A DNA stretch of 64,000 nt from an uncultured Clostridia bacterium. Lineage in GTDB: Bacteria > Bacillota > Clostridia > Oscillospirales > Acutalibacteraceae. Where the stretch lies: positions 112,922-176,921 of the forward strand of contig CANQGT010000002.1 of assembly GCA_947623505.1 (NCBI GenBank). Direction: 5' to 3'. A program made the translations under genes and the position numbers. This document shows, one piece after another, positions 21,757-31,340 of the stretch. How positions within the stretch are numbered: position 1 is the stretch's first letter; the number at the start of each line of letters is the position of its first letter. The notes beneath the pieces were generated by a model. It searched no databases, was not told the DNA's origin, and saw only the letters and a list, made by a program, of their open reading frames with translations.

Positions 21757-21891
21757 ATGAAAAGAACGTTCCAGCCCAAGAAGAGACACGCGAAAATGGA
21801 ACACGGATTCAGAAAGAGAATGTCCACAAGAAACGGCAGAAAGGTGCTTGCGCGCCGCCGCGCTAAGGGAAGAAAGCAGCTCTCCTACTGA
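21757..21891 (+). CDS. rpmH: 50S ribosomal protein L34 (44 aa; absent from the supplied ORF track)
   Basis: translated by eye: [44 protein letters not shown]; followed by rnpA. Confidence 0.97.
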   Translation: MKRTFQPKKRHAKMEHGFRKRMSTRNGRKVLARRRAKGRKQLSY

Positions 21892-21942
21892 GTTCTGCGG
21901 GAGCGTGATTTGAAAGTATCGTTCTGAAAAAGGATAGTAATT

Positions 21943-22275
21943 GTGAAAAGCGGAACATTAAAGGAGAACAGGGATTTTCGCCGCGCGTATTACCGCGGCA
22001 GAAGCGAGGCTTCCTCCTGCCTTGTGACCTATCTGTTAAAAAACGGCAGAGGCGAAACAAGGGTGGGGATTACAAGCGGCAAAAAAATAGGCGGAGCCGT
22101 TCAGCGAAACCGCGCGAGGCGCGTTATCCGCGCCGCGTTTTGCGAGCTTGAGGACGGCCTTGACGGTAATTTTGACATTGTTTTCGTTGCGCGCACCAGA
22201 ACAACGCAGGTAAAAATGCAGCGCGTTTTGGATGAGATGAAAATCCACTTAAAGGATTTGGGAGCTTTAAAATGA
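21943..22275 (+). CDS. rnpA: ribonuclease P protein component
   Basis: [27 protein letters not shown]...[27 protein letters not shown]. Confidence 0.95.
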   Translation: MKSGTLKENRDFRRAYYRGRSEASSCLVTYLLKNGRGETRVGITSGKKIGGAVQRNRARRVIRAAFCELEDGLDGNFDIVFVARTRTTQVKMQRVLDEMKIHLKDLGALK

Positions 22276-22523
22276 AAAATCCCGTAAAAAGTTTGCTGAT
22301 TTTTCTTATCCGCATTTATCAGATAACGATAAGCCCGTGGTTTTCGGGCGGTTCCTGCCGTTTCACACCGACGTGCTCTCAATACGCGATAGAGGCGATT
22401 CAGACACACGGAGCTTTCAAAGGTACGCTGCTTGCCGTATGGCGGATTTTAAGGTGCAATCCTTTTTGTAAGGGAGGATACGATCCTGTTCCGCCGAAAA
22501 AAGAAAAGAATAAGGACAGTTAA
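22272..22523 (+). CDS. yidD: membrane protein insertion efficiency factor YidD
   Basis: [63 protein letters not shown]. Confidence 0.97.
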   Translation: MKNPVKSLLIFLIRIYQITISPWFSGGSCRFTPTCSQYAIEAIQTHGAFKGTLLAVWRILRCNPFCKGGYDPVPPKKEKNKDS

Positions 22524-23542
22524 TGATTATGACCGATTTTATTTTACTTGCGCCCGCCGCAACGGGCATAGGTATTTTTAAGCCTCTTTACTGGCTTTTC
22601 GGCGTATGTATGAATTTTCTTATGTCGCTGGTCGGCAACCGTTATTTTATTGCGATAGTAATTTTTACGATAGCCACAAGGCTCATTCTTCTGCCGATAA
22701 ACATTCGCCAGCAGAAAACGGCTTCCAAATCAGCGAGATTGCAGCCGAAGCTTCAGAAAATCCAGAAAAAATACAATATTCGGTCCATTTCGGATCCGAG
22801 AGAGCGCCAAAAGGCTCAGCAGAAAATAAATGAGGAAACGCAGGCCCTCTATGCCCGCGAGGGGCACAACCCCATGCAGATGGGCTGCGGGCCGATGATA
22901 TTTCAGATGGTGTTTCTTATGGGTATCGTGGGTATAATCTACTATCCCCTATCCTATGTTTTGGGAATGAACACCCTCGGCGATTTCTCAGCCGAAGTAC
23001 AAACGCTCGTTCAGGATACGCTCGGCGAAAAGGTAACTTATCTTCAGCTTGCCATACTTGAAAACTGGGGGCAGCTTAAAGACGTGCTCGCGACGGGCTT
23101 TTCCGAAATATTCACCCCCGAAAAATGCCAGGCGATTGAGGCCTACCGTTCGGGGCTGTTTCTCGGAAACCTTGATATGACGGCTATCCCCCATTGGAAA
23201 GACGGAATCATAGTTTTGGTTCCCATTCTTTCGTGCCTTACCTCGCTCGCGTCTTCTTTCATTTCGATGCGTATTCAAAAGAAGAACAATCCCGCGATGG
23301 CGCAGCAGATGAGCCAGATGTATCTTATGATGCTGATGATGCCTCTGTTTTCGCTTTACATTGCGTTTAAAGTGCCTGCCGCCGTCGGCTTTTATTGGAT
23401 AATATCCAATCTTGTTATTATTATTCAGCAGTTGTTTATTGCAAAGGCGTTTCCACCGAAAAAGAGCCAGGCAAAACTTATGATTGAAAACACGATTTAC
23501 CGCCGCTCAAGAGAGGAAAACGTTAAGAAAATCAAAAATTGA
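22523..23542 (+). CDS. yidC: YidC/Oxa1-family membrane protein insertase
   Basis: MNFLMSLVGNRYFIAIVIFTIATRLILLPINIRQQKTASKSARLQPKLQKIQKKY; downstream of yidD. Confidence 0.95.
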   Translation: MIMTDFILLAPAATGIGIFKPLYWLFGVCMNFLMSLVGNRYFIAIVIFTIATRLILLPINIRQQKTASKSARLQPKLQKIQKKYNIRSISDPRERQKAQQKINEETQALYAREGHNPMQMGCGPMIFQMVFLMGIVGIIYYPLSYVLGMNTLGDFSAEVQTLVQDTLGEKVTYLQLAILENWGQLKDVLATGFSEIFTPEKCQAIEAYRSGLFLGNLDMTAIPHWKDGIIVLVPILSCLTSLASSFISMRIQKKNNPAMAQQMSQMYLMMLMMPLFSLYIAFKVPAAVGFYWIISNLVIIIQQLFIAKAFPPKKSQAKLMIENTIYRRSREENVKKIKN

Positions 23543-23561
23543 TATTAAATCGGAGGCTATT

Positions 23562-24509
23562 ATGATAAAGGAATTTATCGGCGCCGGAAAAACCGTTGAG
23601 GAGGCTACCGCAGCGGCGAAGCAGGGGCTCAACGCTCCGGCTATGGCTGATATAAAAATAGATGTTATCGCTCTGCCGAAGGGCAAGGTGCTCGGTCTTT
23701 TCGGAGGCCGTGACGCGCAGGTAAGAGCGTGGTTTGACGACGGAAAAGCGCCGAAAAAACCGAAGCAGAGACCGGCGCCCAAGCCGGATGAAAAAAAGGC
23801 GAAAAAAGAACCGCCCAAAAAGGAAGCGGAAAACAGAGGCAGAGCGATTCAAAAGCCGCCCGTTCCGAGGCCGGCAAAGGCTCAGCCCGAAATTGACGCC
23901 GAGGAGCAGACCGTTGCCGTTACCGAGGCGGATATAGATATTCAGCAGGCCGTAAGCTATCTTAAAGGAATGCTTGCGGGGCTTAAAATCGATGACGTAA
24001 AAGTCACCGCAAGGGTGGAGGACGGAGCCCTCCGTATGGAGATCGATTGCAGCGATTTCGGCATTATAATCGGGCATAGGGGCGAAACGCTTGACGCTTT
24101 GCAGTATCTTACAAGCCTTGCCGTTAAAAAAAGCAGCGGAAAATATGTGAGAATCGCCCTTAACGTGGGGGATTACAGAGAAAAAAGAACCGACACTCTC
24201 AGAAATCTTGCCAGAAAGAACGCCAATTACGTTTTGAGAACGGGAAGAAGATACACGTTTGAACCGATGAATCCGTATGAGAGGCGGATAATACACACCG
24301 CCGTTCAGGATATCGAAGGCGTTGAGTCCATTTCTATCGGCTACGGGCAGGATCGCAGAGTAGTGCTTCAGTCAACGGAAGGGCCGAGAGGCGGCAGAAG
24401 AGCGCCGTCGCGCCCGAAGGCGCCGATTCAGCAGGCAAACACGGAGCCGAAATCGGATCGCGCCGATTTGCCGAAGTTCGGTAAGATAGAAGTAAACAAA
24501 GAGCAATAA
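23562..24509 (+). CDS. jag: Jag/KhpB RNA-binding protein (Jag-N, KH, R3H)
   Basis: MIKEFIGAGKTVEEATAAAKQGL, IGHRGETLDALQYLTSLAV, ANYVLRTGRRYTFEPMNPYERRIIHTAVQ. Confidence 0.95.
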   Translation: MIKEFIGAGKTVEEATAAAKQGLNAPAMADIKIDVIALPKGKVLGLFGGRDAQVRAWFDDGKAPKKPKQRPAPKPDEKKAKKEPPKKEAENRGRAIQKPPVPRPAKAQPEIDAEEQTVAVTEADIDIQQAVSYLKGMLAGLKIDDVKVTARVEDGALRMEIDCSDFGIIIGHRGETLDALQYLTSLAVKKSSGKYVRIALNVGDYREKRTDTLRNLARKNANYVLRTGRRYTFEPMNPYERRIIHTAVQDIEGVESISIGYGQDRRVVLQSTEGPRGGRRAPSRPKAPIQQANTEPKSDRADLPKFGKIEVNKEQ

Positions 24510-24524
24510 ACGTTTGTTTTATTC

Positions 24525-24554
24525 AAATGCCTTGAGGACGCATCAAGGCATTTT
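24525..24554 (+). terminator. Rho-independent terminator after jag
   Basis: AATGCCTTGA-N7-TCAAGGCATTTT. Confidence 0.75.
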
Positions 24555-24595
24555 GTATTGTAAGTTACCGTCGGTCAATTACAAGGGGTGGAACC

Positions 24596-25960
24596 ATGGA
24601 GAAAACCATAGCGGCAATCGCGACGGGCAACGCCGCGGGCGGCCTCGGAGTTATCCGTATCAGCGGCGAAAACGCGATTGAGATCGCCGACCGTGTTTTC
24701 AGAGCGAAAGATAAAAGCGCTCTTTCACGGCTTAGGGGCTACAGAGCCAAATTCGGAAATATAGTTTTTCACGGCGAGCCCTTTGACGAGGCCGTGGCGC
24801 TTGTTTTCAGAGCGCCGAAAAGCTATACGGGCGAGGACGTTGTTGAGCTTTCGGTTCACGGCGGACTGTTTGTAGTCGAAAAAACGCTTGAGGCGGTCCT
24901 CTCGGAGGGAGCCGTTCCGGCGCAGCCCGGTGAATTTACAAAGCGCGCGTTTTTAAACGGAAAAATCGATCTTACTCAGGCGGAAAGCGTTGCCGATATT
25001 ATCTCCGCCCGAGGTGAGGAGGCCGTCAAAGCCTCTTTCGGAGCGCTGCAGGGAACTCTCAGCAAAAAAATAAACGCCGTTTTGGAGCGGCTTACCGACT
25101 GCTCGGCGCTTATGGCCGCCTGGGTGGATTATCCCGACGAGGATATTCCCGAGCTCGACGACGAGCAGCTCTCTTCAACGCTGAAAACGGCGCTTGACGA
25201 GTTAAATTCTCTCCTTAACTCTTACGACGGCGGACATATTTTAACTCACGGCGCGGACACGGCCATCGTCGGGCGGCCCAACGTCGGCAAATCCACGCTT
25301 ATGAATCTGCTTTCGGGCAGAGAGCGAAGTATAGTTACACAAATCGAGGGCACCACCCGCGATATTGTTGAGGATACGGTGCGGCTGGGCAATCTTGTTT
25401 TGAGACTGAGCGACACCGCGGGTCTGAGAAGCTCCGACGATCCCGTTGAAAGCATCGGCATTCGCCTTGCCAACGGAAAAATCGACGAGGCGCAGCTGAT
25501 ATTGCCCGTTTTCGATTACAGCCGACCTCTAAACGACGACGATTTCGGGCTTATCGAAAAATGCCGCGGAAAAAAAGCCGTTGCCGTTATAAATAAAACC
25601 GATCTGCCGCAGGCGGCGGACGTAACGCCGATAACCGAAGCGTTTGACAGATGCGTTTTTATCGCCGCGGGAGTTACGGACGATTTTTCACTGCTTGAAA
25701 AGGCGGTCAAGGAGGAGCTCGGTCTGACCGAATTTGACTCCGCCGCGCCGATCCTCGCCAATCAAAGGCAAAAGCAATGCTGCTCCAACGCCGCCGCTGA
25801 TGTTTCAGAGGCGATTTTCGCCCTTGAAAGCGGGATAACCCGCGACGCCGTCAACGTTTTGATAGACGACGCGATAAACGAACTCCTTTCTCTTACGGGG
25901 AAAAGGGCGACGGTTGAGGTAGTAAACGATATTTTCAGCAAGTTTTGCGTAGGTAAATGA
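24596..25960 (+). CDS. mnmE: tRNA modification GTPase MnmE
   Basis: MEKTIAAIATGNAAGGLGVIRISGENAI, GRPNVGKSTLMNLLSGRERSIVT, C-terminal FSKFCVGK. Confidence 0.97.
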   Translation: MEKTIAAIATGNAAGGLGVIRISGENAIEIADRVFRAKDKSALSRLRGYRAKFGNIVFHGEPFDEAVALVFRAPKSYTGEDVVELSVHGGLFVVEKTLEAVLSEGAVPAQPGEFTKRAFLNGKIDLTQAESVADIISARGEEAVKASFGALQGTLSKKINAVLERLTDCSALMAAWVDYPDEDIPELDDEQLSSTLKTALDELNSLLNSYDGGHILTHGADTAIVGRPNVGKSTLMNLLSGRERSIVTQIEGTTRDIVEDTVRLGNLVLRLSDTAGLRSSDDPVESIGIRLANGKIDEAQLILPVFDYSRPLNDDDFGLIEKCRGKKAVAVINKTDLPQAADVTPITEAFDRCVFIAAGVTDDFSLLEKAVKEELGLTEFDSAAPILANQRQKQCCSNAAADVSEAIFALESGITRDAVNVLIDDAINELLSLTGKRATVEVVNDIFSKFCVGK

Positions 25961-25963
25961 TTT

Positions 25964-27829
25964 ATGGAGTATTTTGCGGATAATTACGACGTTATAGTTA
26001 TCGGAGCAGGTCACGCCGGTATTGAGGCGGGGCTCGCTTCGGCGCGCCTTGGGTGCAAAACCGCTGTTTTTACGATAAATCTTGACTGGATAGGCAATAT
26101 GCCATGCAATCCATCGATCGGCGGCACGTCAAAGGGCCACCTTGTCAGGGAGATCGACGCGCTCGGCGGCGAAATGGGCAAGGCGGCGGACAGATACAGC
26201 ATACAGAGCAGAATGCTCAATCTCGGCAAGGGGCCGGCGGTTCATTCGCTCAGGGCGCAGATAGACAGGCGCGAATATTCAAAGGGAATGAAGCACACGC
26301 TTGAGCTCCAGGAGAATCTTGACGTTAAGCAGGCGGAAATTGTGGATATTTTCCGAAACGGCGACGGACTTTGGCGTCTCAAAACAAAACTTGAGGCGCT
26401 TTACATCTCAAAAGCCGTGATAATCGCCACTGGCACGTTTCTCGGTGGCCGCGTTTATATAGGCGACGTTTCATATGAAAGCGGGCCGGACGGAATGTTT
26501 CCCGCGACCGAGCTTTCCAAGGCGCTTAAAAAGTTGAACATACCGCTTCGCAGATTTAAAACAGGCACGCCGAGCCGTGTAAACAGGCGGAGCGTGGATT
26601 TTTCAAAAACCGAGGTTCAGGAGGGCGACGAACACACCGTTCCTTTCAGCTTTGAAACGAAAACGCCGCCGCAAAACAAAGTTTGCTGCCATATAACCTA
26701 CACAAACGAGAAAACCAAGGAGATAATCCTCGCGAATCTTCACCGTTCGCCTATGTACAGCGGCAAGATCGAGGGCAAGGGGCCGCGCTACTGCCCAAGC
26801 TTTGAGGATAAGATAGTCAGGTTTTCCGATAAGCAGCGCCATCAGCTCTTTATTGAGCCCTGCGGCATTGAAACGGAGGAGCTTTATCTTCAGGGGCTTT
26901 CCTCTTCTCTTCCCGAGGACGTTCAGATCGCGTTCATTCACACGATTCCCGGGCTTGAAAACGCGAAGGTGATGAGAACCGCCTACGCGATAGAGTATGA
27001 CTGCGTGGATCCCACGGCGCTGAAGGCCACTCTTGAGTTTAACGGCTTTGACGGTCTTTACGGCGCGGGGCAGTTCAACGGCTCAAGCGGTTATGAGGAG
27101 GCCGCGGCGCAGGGTCTTGTTGCCGGAATCAACGCCGCGCTGAAAATAAAAGGAAAAGCTCCGCTTGTGCTTGACAGGGGCGGTTCATATATAGGCACTC
27201 TTATCGACGATCTTGTAACGAAGGGCTGCTCCGATCCCTACCGAATGATGACGGGCAGGAGCGAATACAGGCTCGTTCTGAGGCAGGACAACGCCGACGT
27301 AAGGCTCACTCCGACCGGTTACGAGATAGGTCTGATAAGCGAGGAGCGTTACCGCCGATTTCTGAAAAAGCAGGAGGCGGTGCGCGCCGAAAGAAACAGG
27401 ATAGAAAACACTTCCGTCGCGCCCACGGAGGCTTTGCGGCGCGCGCTCGAGGAATGCGAAACGGCGCCCATAACCAAAAGCTGCCGTATAATCGATTTGC
27501 TCAGACGGCCGAGGGTGACTTACGAGGTTCTTAAGGAGGCCGACGTGACAAGGCCGAATCTCCCCGACGACGTGCTCCAACAGGTGGAAATCGCCGTAAA
27601 ATACGAGGGCTATATCGCGAAACAGGAGCAGCAGATAAAAGAAATGCGCAGATTGGAAAGCAAAAAAATTCCCGAAAACCTTGACTATTCGTCGCTTAAA
27701 GGCCTGCGCCTGGAGGCGGTTGAAAAGCTTTCAAAGATCCGTCCCGAAAATCTCGGTCAGGCGGGCAGGATAAGCGGAGTAAATCCGGCGGACGTCACCG
27801 CTCTTAATATAATATTGGAGTCGCTATGA
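25964..27829 (+). CDS. mnmG: tRNA uridine-5-carboxymethylaminomethyl modification enzyme MnmG
   Basis: YDVIVIGAGHAGIEAGLASARLG, PCNPSIGGTSKGHLVREIDALGG, GAGQFNGSSGYEEAAAQGL. Confidence 0.97.
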   Translation: MEYFADNYDVIVIGAGHAGIEAGLASARLGCKTAVFTINLDWIGNMPCNPSIGGTSKGHLVREIDALGGEMGKAADRYSIQSRMLNLGKGPAVHSLRAQIDRREYSKGMKHTLELQENLDVKQAEIVDIFRNGDGLWRLKTKLEALYISKAVIIATGTFLGGRVYIGDVSYESGPDGMFPATELSKALKKLNIPLRRFKTGTPSRVNRRSVDFSKTEVQEGDEHTVPFSFETKTPPQNKVCCHITYTNEKTKEIILANLHRSPMYSGKIEGKGPRYCPSFEDKIVRFSDKQRHQLFIEPCGIETEELYLQGLSSSLPEDVQIAFIHTIPGLENAKVMRTAYAIEYDCVDPTALKATLEFNGFDGLYGAGQFNGSSGYEEAAAQGLVAGINAALKIKGKAPLVLDRGGSYIGTLIDDLVTKGCSDPYRMMTGRSEYRLVLRQDNADVRLTPTGYEIGLISEERYRRFLKKQEAVRAERNRIENTSVAPTEALRRALEECETAPITKSCRIIDLLRRPRVTYEVLKEADVTRPNLPDDVLQQVEIAVKYEGYIAKQEQQIKEMRRLESKKIPENLDYSSLKGLRLEAVEKLSKIRPENLGQAGRISGVNPADVTALNIILESL

Positions 27830-28530
27830 TAGATATTTCGTTACTTAAATCTCAGGCAAACGAGCTTGGCGTTTCGCTTGACGGGCAGGCCGCAGAGCGC
27901 TTTGATCTGCTTGCCCGTATGCTTGTCGATTGGAACTCGCGTATAAATCTGACAGCCATCACCGAGCCGGAAGATATAGTCGTAAAGCATTTTACGGACA
28001 GCCTTTCCCCTCTTGCCCATATTTCTCTAAAAGAGGGCGCGAAGGCGGCGGACGTCGGCTGCGGAGCGGGATTTCCCGGGCTTCCTATTATTATAGCGAG
28101 GCCGGACGTTAAAATGACGTTCATCGATTCGGTGGGTAAAAAGCTGAATTTTACAAGGTCTTTTCTTGAAAAAACCGATCTTTTCGGTGAAACGCTCCAT
28201 ATGCGTGCTGAAGACGCCGGAGCGGATCCGCTTTACCGTGAAAGCTTCGACGCCGTGTTTACGCGCGCTGTCGCGCCGCTGAATGTTTTGGCGGAATACT
28301 GCCTGCCGCTTTTAACTTTGGGAGGAGTTTACGTTTCTATGAAAGGCGCAGATGACGAAGCCGCGGCGGGCGCCGGCGCCGTTGATATTTTGGGCGGGGA
28401 AATTAAAAAAGCCGTTTCACTTAAACTGCCGAACGGGGACAGCCGAAGCCTCCTTATCATAAGAAAAGTATCGCATACTCCGACAAATTATCCGCGTAAA
28501 TCCAAGAAAATTGCGGCCCGCCCCCTCTGA
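27826..28530 (+). CDS. rsmG: 16S rRNA (guanine527-N7)-methyltransferase RsmG
   Basis: DWNSRINLTAITEPEDIVVKHFTDSL, ADVGCGAGFPGLPIII. Confidence 0.95.
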   Translation: MIDISLLKSQANELGVSLDGQAAERFDLLARMLVDWNSRINLTAITEPEDIVVKHFTDSLSPLAHISLKEGAKAADVGCGAGFPGLPIIIARPDVKMTFIDSVGKKLNFTRSFLEKTDLFGETLHMRAEDAGADPLYRESFDAVFTRAVAPLNVLAEYCLPLLTLGGVYVSMKGADDEAAAGAGAVDILGGEIKKAVSLKLPNGDSRSLLIIRKVSHTPTNYPRKSKKIAARPL

Positions 28531-28553
28531 ATTAAAACTAATAAGTCGATTTT

Positions 28554-28587
28554 AAAGGATTTCTTGTGAAAAGAAATCCTTTTTTTA
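28554..28587 (+). terminator. Rho-independent terminator after rsmG
   Basis: AAAGGATTTCTT-GTGAA-AAGAAATCCTTTTTTT. Confidence 0.85.
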
Positions 28588-28630
28588 TGTCATACGCTAT
28601 GCTATTATTTAATCAAGGAGATGAAGGCAA

Positions 28631-29416
28631 ATGGCGCAGGAAGTTATCAGCATACCCACCGAAAAGCTCCTGCCCAATCCCTATCAGCCGCGAAAGCAGT
28701 TCAAAACCGAAGATCTCCTGAGCCTCGCTGATTCCATTAAAGAAAACGGCGTTTTACAGCCGCTTTTGGCGCGGCGCATCAACAACACGGATTATTTTGA
28801 GATGATAGCGGGTGAAAGGCGGCTACGCGCGGCCATACTCGCGAATCTCGACACGGTTCCCTGCCTTATCATCAACTGCGATTATAAGGAGAGCGCGATA
28901 CTTTCCGTTCTTGAAAATATTCAGCGCGCTGATCTGAGCTTTTTTGAAGAGGCGCAGGCTATCGCGCATATGCAAAGCCATTTTAATCTGACACAGGAGC
29001 AGATCGCTAAAAAACTTGGGAAAAGCCAGAGCGCGCTTTCAAACAAGCTGAGGATATTGAAGCTGCCCGTTGATATAAGATACCGCATAGAAAAGGACGG
29101 ACTGACGGAGCGGCACGCCCGCGCGCTGCTGAAATGCGAATCGGAAGCGCAGATGAGCGCCGTACTCGACGTTGTCAAAGAGCGCGGGTACAACGTTGAG
29201 CAAACGGAGGCCTATATTGATTCGATAACCGAAAAAAAGCCGAAGCCGCGAAAAAACGTTGTTAAAATATTTAAAGACGTGAGAATTTTTGTAAACACGG
29301 TGAACAAAGCCATAAACACAATGATCGAGGCGGGCATTCCCGCCGAAAGCAATAAAAACGAAACCGACGATTATATAGAATTTTATGTAAAGATACCCAA
29401 AAAGATAAACAACTAA
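28631..29416 (+). CDS. noc: ParB/Noc-family nucleoid occlusion protein
   Basis: IPTEKLLPNPYQPRKQF, MIAGERRLRAAILA, ENIQRADLSFFEEA; position between rsmG and parA. Confidence 0.88.
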   Translation: MAQEVISIPTEKLLPNPYQPRKQFKTEDLLSLADSIKENGVLQPLLARRINNTDYFEMIAGERRLRAAILANLDTVPCLIINCDYKESAILSVLENIQRADLSFFEEAQAIAHMQSHFNLTQEQIAKKLGKSQSALSNKLRILKLPVDIRYRIEKDGLTERHARALLKCESEAQMSAVLDVVKERGYNVEQTEAYIDSITEKKPKPRKNVVKIFKDVRIFVNTVNKAINTMIEAGIPAESNKNETDDYIEFYVKIPKKINN

Positions 29417-29507
29417 GAAAAAACAACAGAGCTTTTGAAAGAAAAAGCCGCCGATTCCGCTTAAAACGGGAAACCGTTTTAACATATTCTCCTCTTTTCA
29501 TCACGTG

Positions 29508-29553
29508 GAATAGCCTGCCTTTCGGTGGGCTATTCTGCGTTTTGCGCCTTTTT
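29508..29553 (+). terminator. putative terminator of noc
   Basis: GAATAGCC...GGCTATTC stem followed by a T-rich tract (imperfect). Confidence 0.5.
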
Positions 29554-29555
29554 AC

Positions 29556-29571
29556 TGTTTCACGTGAAACA
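29556..29571. promoter_or_regulatory. parS centromere-like site (perfect)
   Basis: TGTTTCACGTGAAACA, 16-bp perfect palindrome. Confidence 0.95.
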
Positions 29572-29616
29572 ATCGCGTGCGGCCGTTACGGAAACGAGCC
29601 GTAGAAACATAATAAA

Positions 29617-29632
29617 TGTTTCACGTGAAACT
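29617..29632. promoter_or_regulatory. parS centromere-like site (15/16)
   Basis: TGTTTCACGTGAAACT. Confidence 0.92.
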
Positions 29633-29693
29633 TTAACTTTTGTATTGAATGTTTCGCCTTAATAATGTATAATCATTAAAAAGGAGGTGCGCT

Positions 29694-30455
29694 ATGGGAA
29701 AAACGGTAGCCGTTTTCAATCAGAAGGGCGGAGTCGGAAAAACGACCACCTGCGTCAATCTGGCGGCAATATTCGGAGAAAAAGGGCTCAAAACGCTTTT
29801 GGTGGACGTTGATCCGCAGGGAAATTCAACAAGCGGAGTCGGTTTTGATAAAGCGCTTGTAAAAAAATCCACTTACGATGTGATTATAAACAGACTGCCC
29901 GCGAAGGACGCCGTAACGCCCACTCAATTCAAAAATCTCTTTTTGCTTCCCGCCAATATGAATCTTGCGGGCGCGGAGCTTGAGCTGGCGGAAACGGAGG
30001 ACAGAAACGGCGCGCTGAAAAGAGCGCTTGCCTCCATTCTCCCCGATTATGATTACATACTGATAGACTGCCCGCCGAGCTTGGGGCTGCTCAGTCTGAA
30101 CGGACTTGTCGCTTCGGACACGCTTTTGATACCCCTGCAATGCGAATTTTACGCGCTTGAGGGTATGAGCCAGCTTTTGAGCACCATTCGCACCGTAAAG
30201 CAGTATTATAACGAGCATCTTGAGATAGAGGGCGTTGTTTACACTATGTTTGACAGCAGACTGAAGCTCAGCCGCCAAATAGTTGAGGAAGTGAACAAAT
30301 ACTTCCCGAACAAGGGCTACAAAACCCTTATCCCGCGCAGCGTAAGGCTTGCGGAGGCGCCGAGCTACGGTTTGCCGATAATTTACTATGATAAATATTG
30401 CAAAGCGAGCTTTGCCTACAGAAAGCTTGCGGGCGAAATACTCGCGAAGCAGTAA
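29694..30455 (+). CDS. parA: chromosome-partitioning ATPase ParA/Soj
   Basis: FNQKGGVGKTTTCVNLAAIFG, VDVDPQGNSTSGVG; downstream of parS. Confidence 0.96.
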   Translation: MGKTVAVFNQKGGVGKTTTCVNLAAIFGEKGLKTLLVDVDPQGNSTSGVGFDKALVKKSTYDVIINRLPAKDAVTPTQFKNLFLLPANMNLAGAELELAETEDRNGALKRALASILPDYDYILIDCPPSLGLLSLNGLVASDTLLIPLQCEFYALEGMSQLLSTIRTVKQYYNEHLEIEGVVYTMFDSRLKLSRQIVEEVNKYFPNKGYKTLIPRSVRLAEAPSYGLPIIYYDKYCKASFAYRKLAGEILAKQ

Positions 30456-30485
30456 TATATTTATTTTGATAAAAAGAGGTGCGAT

Positions 30486-31337
30486 ATGGCTTTAAAAAAT
30501 TCAGGGCTCGGCAAGGGGCTTGGCGCGCTTATGCGCGAAAACACCACCGAGGGTATGGTGAGCACAAACACCCTGCCGATCAACGAGATAATTCCGAATA
30601 AAGACCAGCCGAGAAAAACTTTCGATGAAACATCGCTTGCCGAGCTTGCGGAAAGCATAAAGCAGCACGGTGTGCTTCAGCCTTTGCTTGTGCGGCCGCT
30701 TCCGAGCGGCGGTTATCAGCTTGTGGCGGGCGAAAGGCGCTGGAGAGCCTGCCGTATGGCGAACGTGCGGGAGGTTCCCGTTGTTGTAAAGGAACTTACC
30801 GACACCGAAACAATGGAAATAGCGATAATCGAAAATCTTCAGCGCGAGGATCTGAACCCGATAGAAGAGGCGGAGGGGCTTCAGGCGCTTGCGGACAAAT
30901 GCGGCCTTACGCAGGAGGATATAGCGGCAAGCGTTGGAAAATCGCGCCCCGCGATAGCAAACAGCCTGCGCCTTTTGAGACTGCCGCCCGAAATAAGAGA
31001 TATGACGAGGGACGGCACAATATCGGCGGGTCACGCGAGAGCGCTTTTGGCGTTTGAAAACGAGGCGATGATGTACGAAGCCGCGGACGCCATCGTAAAA
31101 AACAATCTTACCGTGCGCGACGTAGAGCGTATGGTAAAAACGGGAGAAAAAGCCGCTTCTGTTTCACAGAAAAGAAAAAAGCGGCGCGACAGCTTTTATG
31201 ACGAGGTGGAGATCACCCTTTCGGAGGTGCTCGGCCGAAAAGTAAAGGTATATAACGGCCGCGGCAAGGGAACACTTGAAATTGAATTTTATTCGCAGGA
31301 AGATTTGAAAAATATAGCAAATAAATTAGGAGAATAA
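30486..31337 (+). CDS. parB: chromosome-partitioning protein ParB/Spo0J
   Basis: NSGLGKGLGALMRENT, IIPNKDQPRKTFDE, LVAGERRWRACRMANVREVPVVVKELTD, ENLQREDLNPIEEAEG. Confidence 0.96.
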   Translation: MALKNSGLGKGLGALMRENTTEGMVSTNTLPINEIIPNKDQPRKTFDETSLAELAESIKQHGVLQPLLVRPLPSGGYQLVAGERRWRACRMANVREVPVVVKELTDTETMEIAIIENLQREDLNPIEEAEGLQALADKCGLTQEDIAASVGKSRPAIANSLRLLRLPPEIRDMTRDGTISAGHARALLAFENEAMMYEAADAIVKNNLTVRDVERMVKTGEKAASVSQKRKKRRDSFYDEVEITLSEVLGRKVKVYNGRGKGTLEIEFYSQEDLKNIANKLGE

Positions 31338-31340
31338 GAT

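Noticed and set aside
28066-28086. ATTTCCCGGGCTTC in rsmG resembling half of a Noc binding site (ATTTCCCGGGAAAT)
   Set aside because: Only one half matches and it encodes the conserved methyltransferase motif GCGAGFPGLP, so coding constraint explains it.
29494-29511. Third parS-like sequence TTCATCACGTGGAATA
   Set aside because: Only about 11 of 16 positions match the parS consensus and it overlaps the noc terminator stem.
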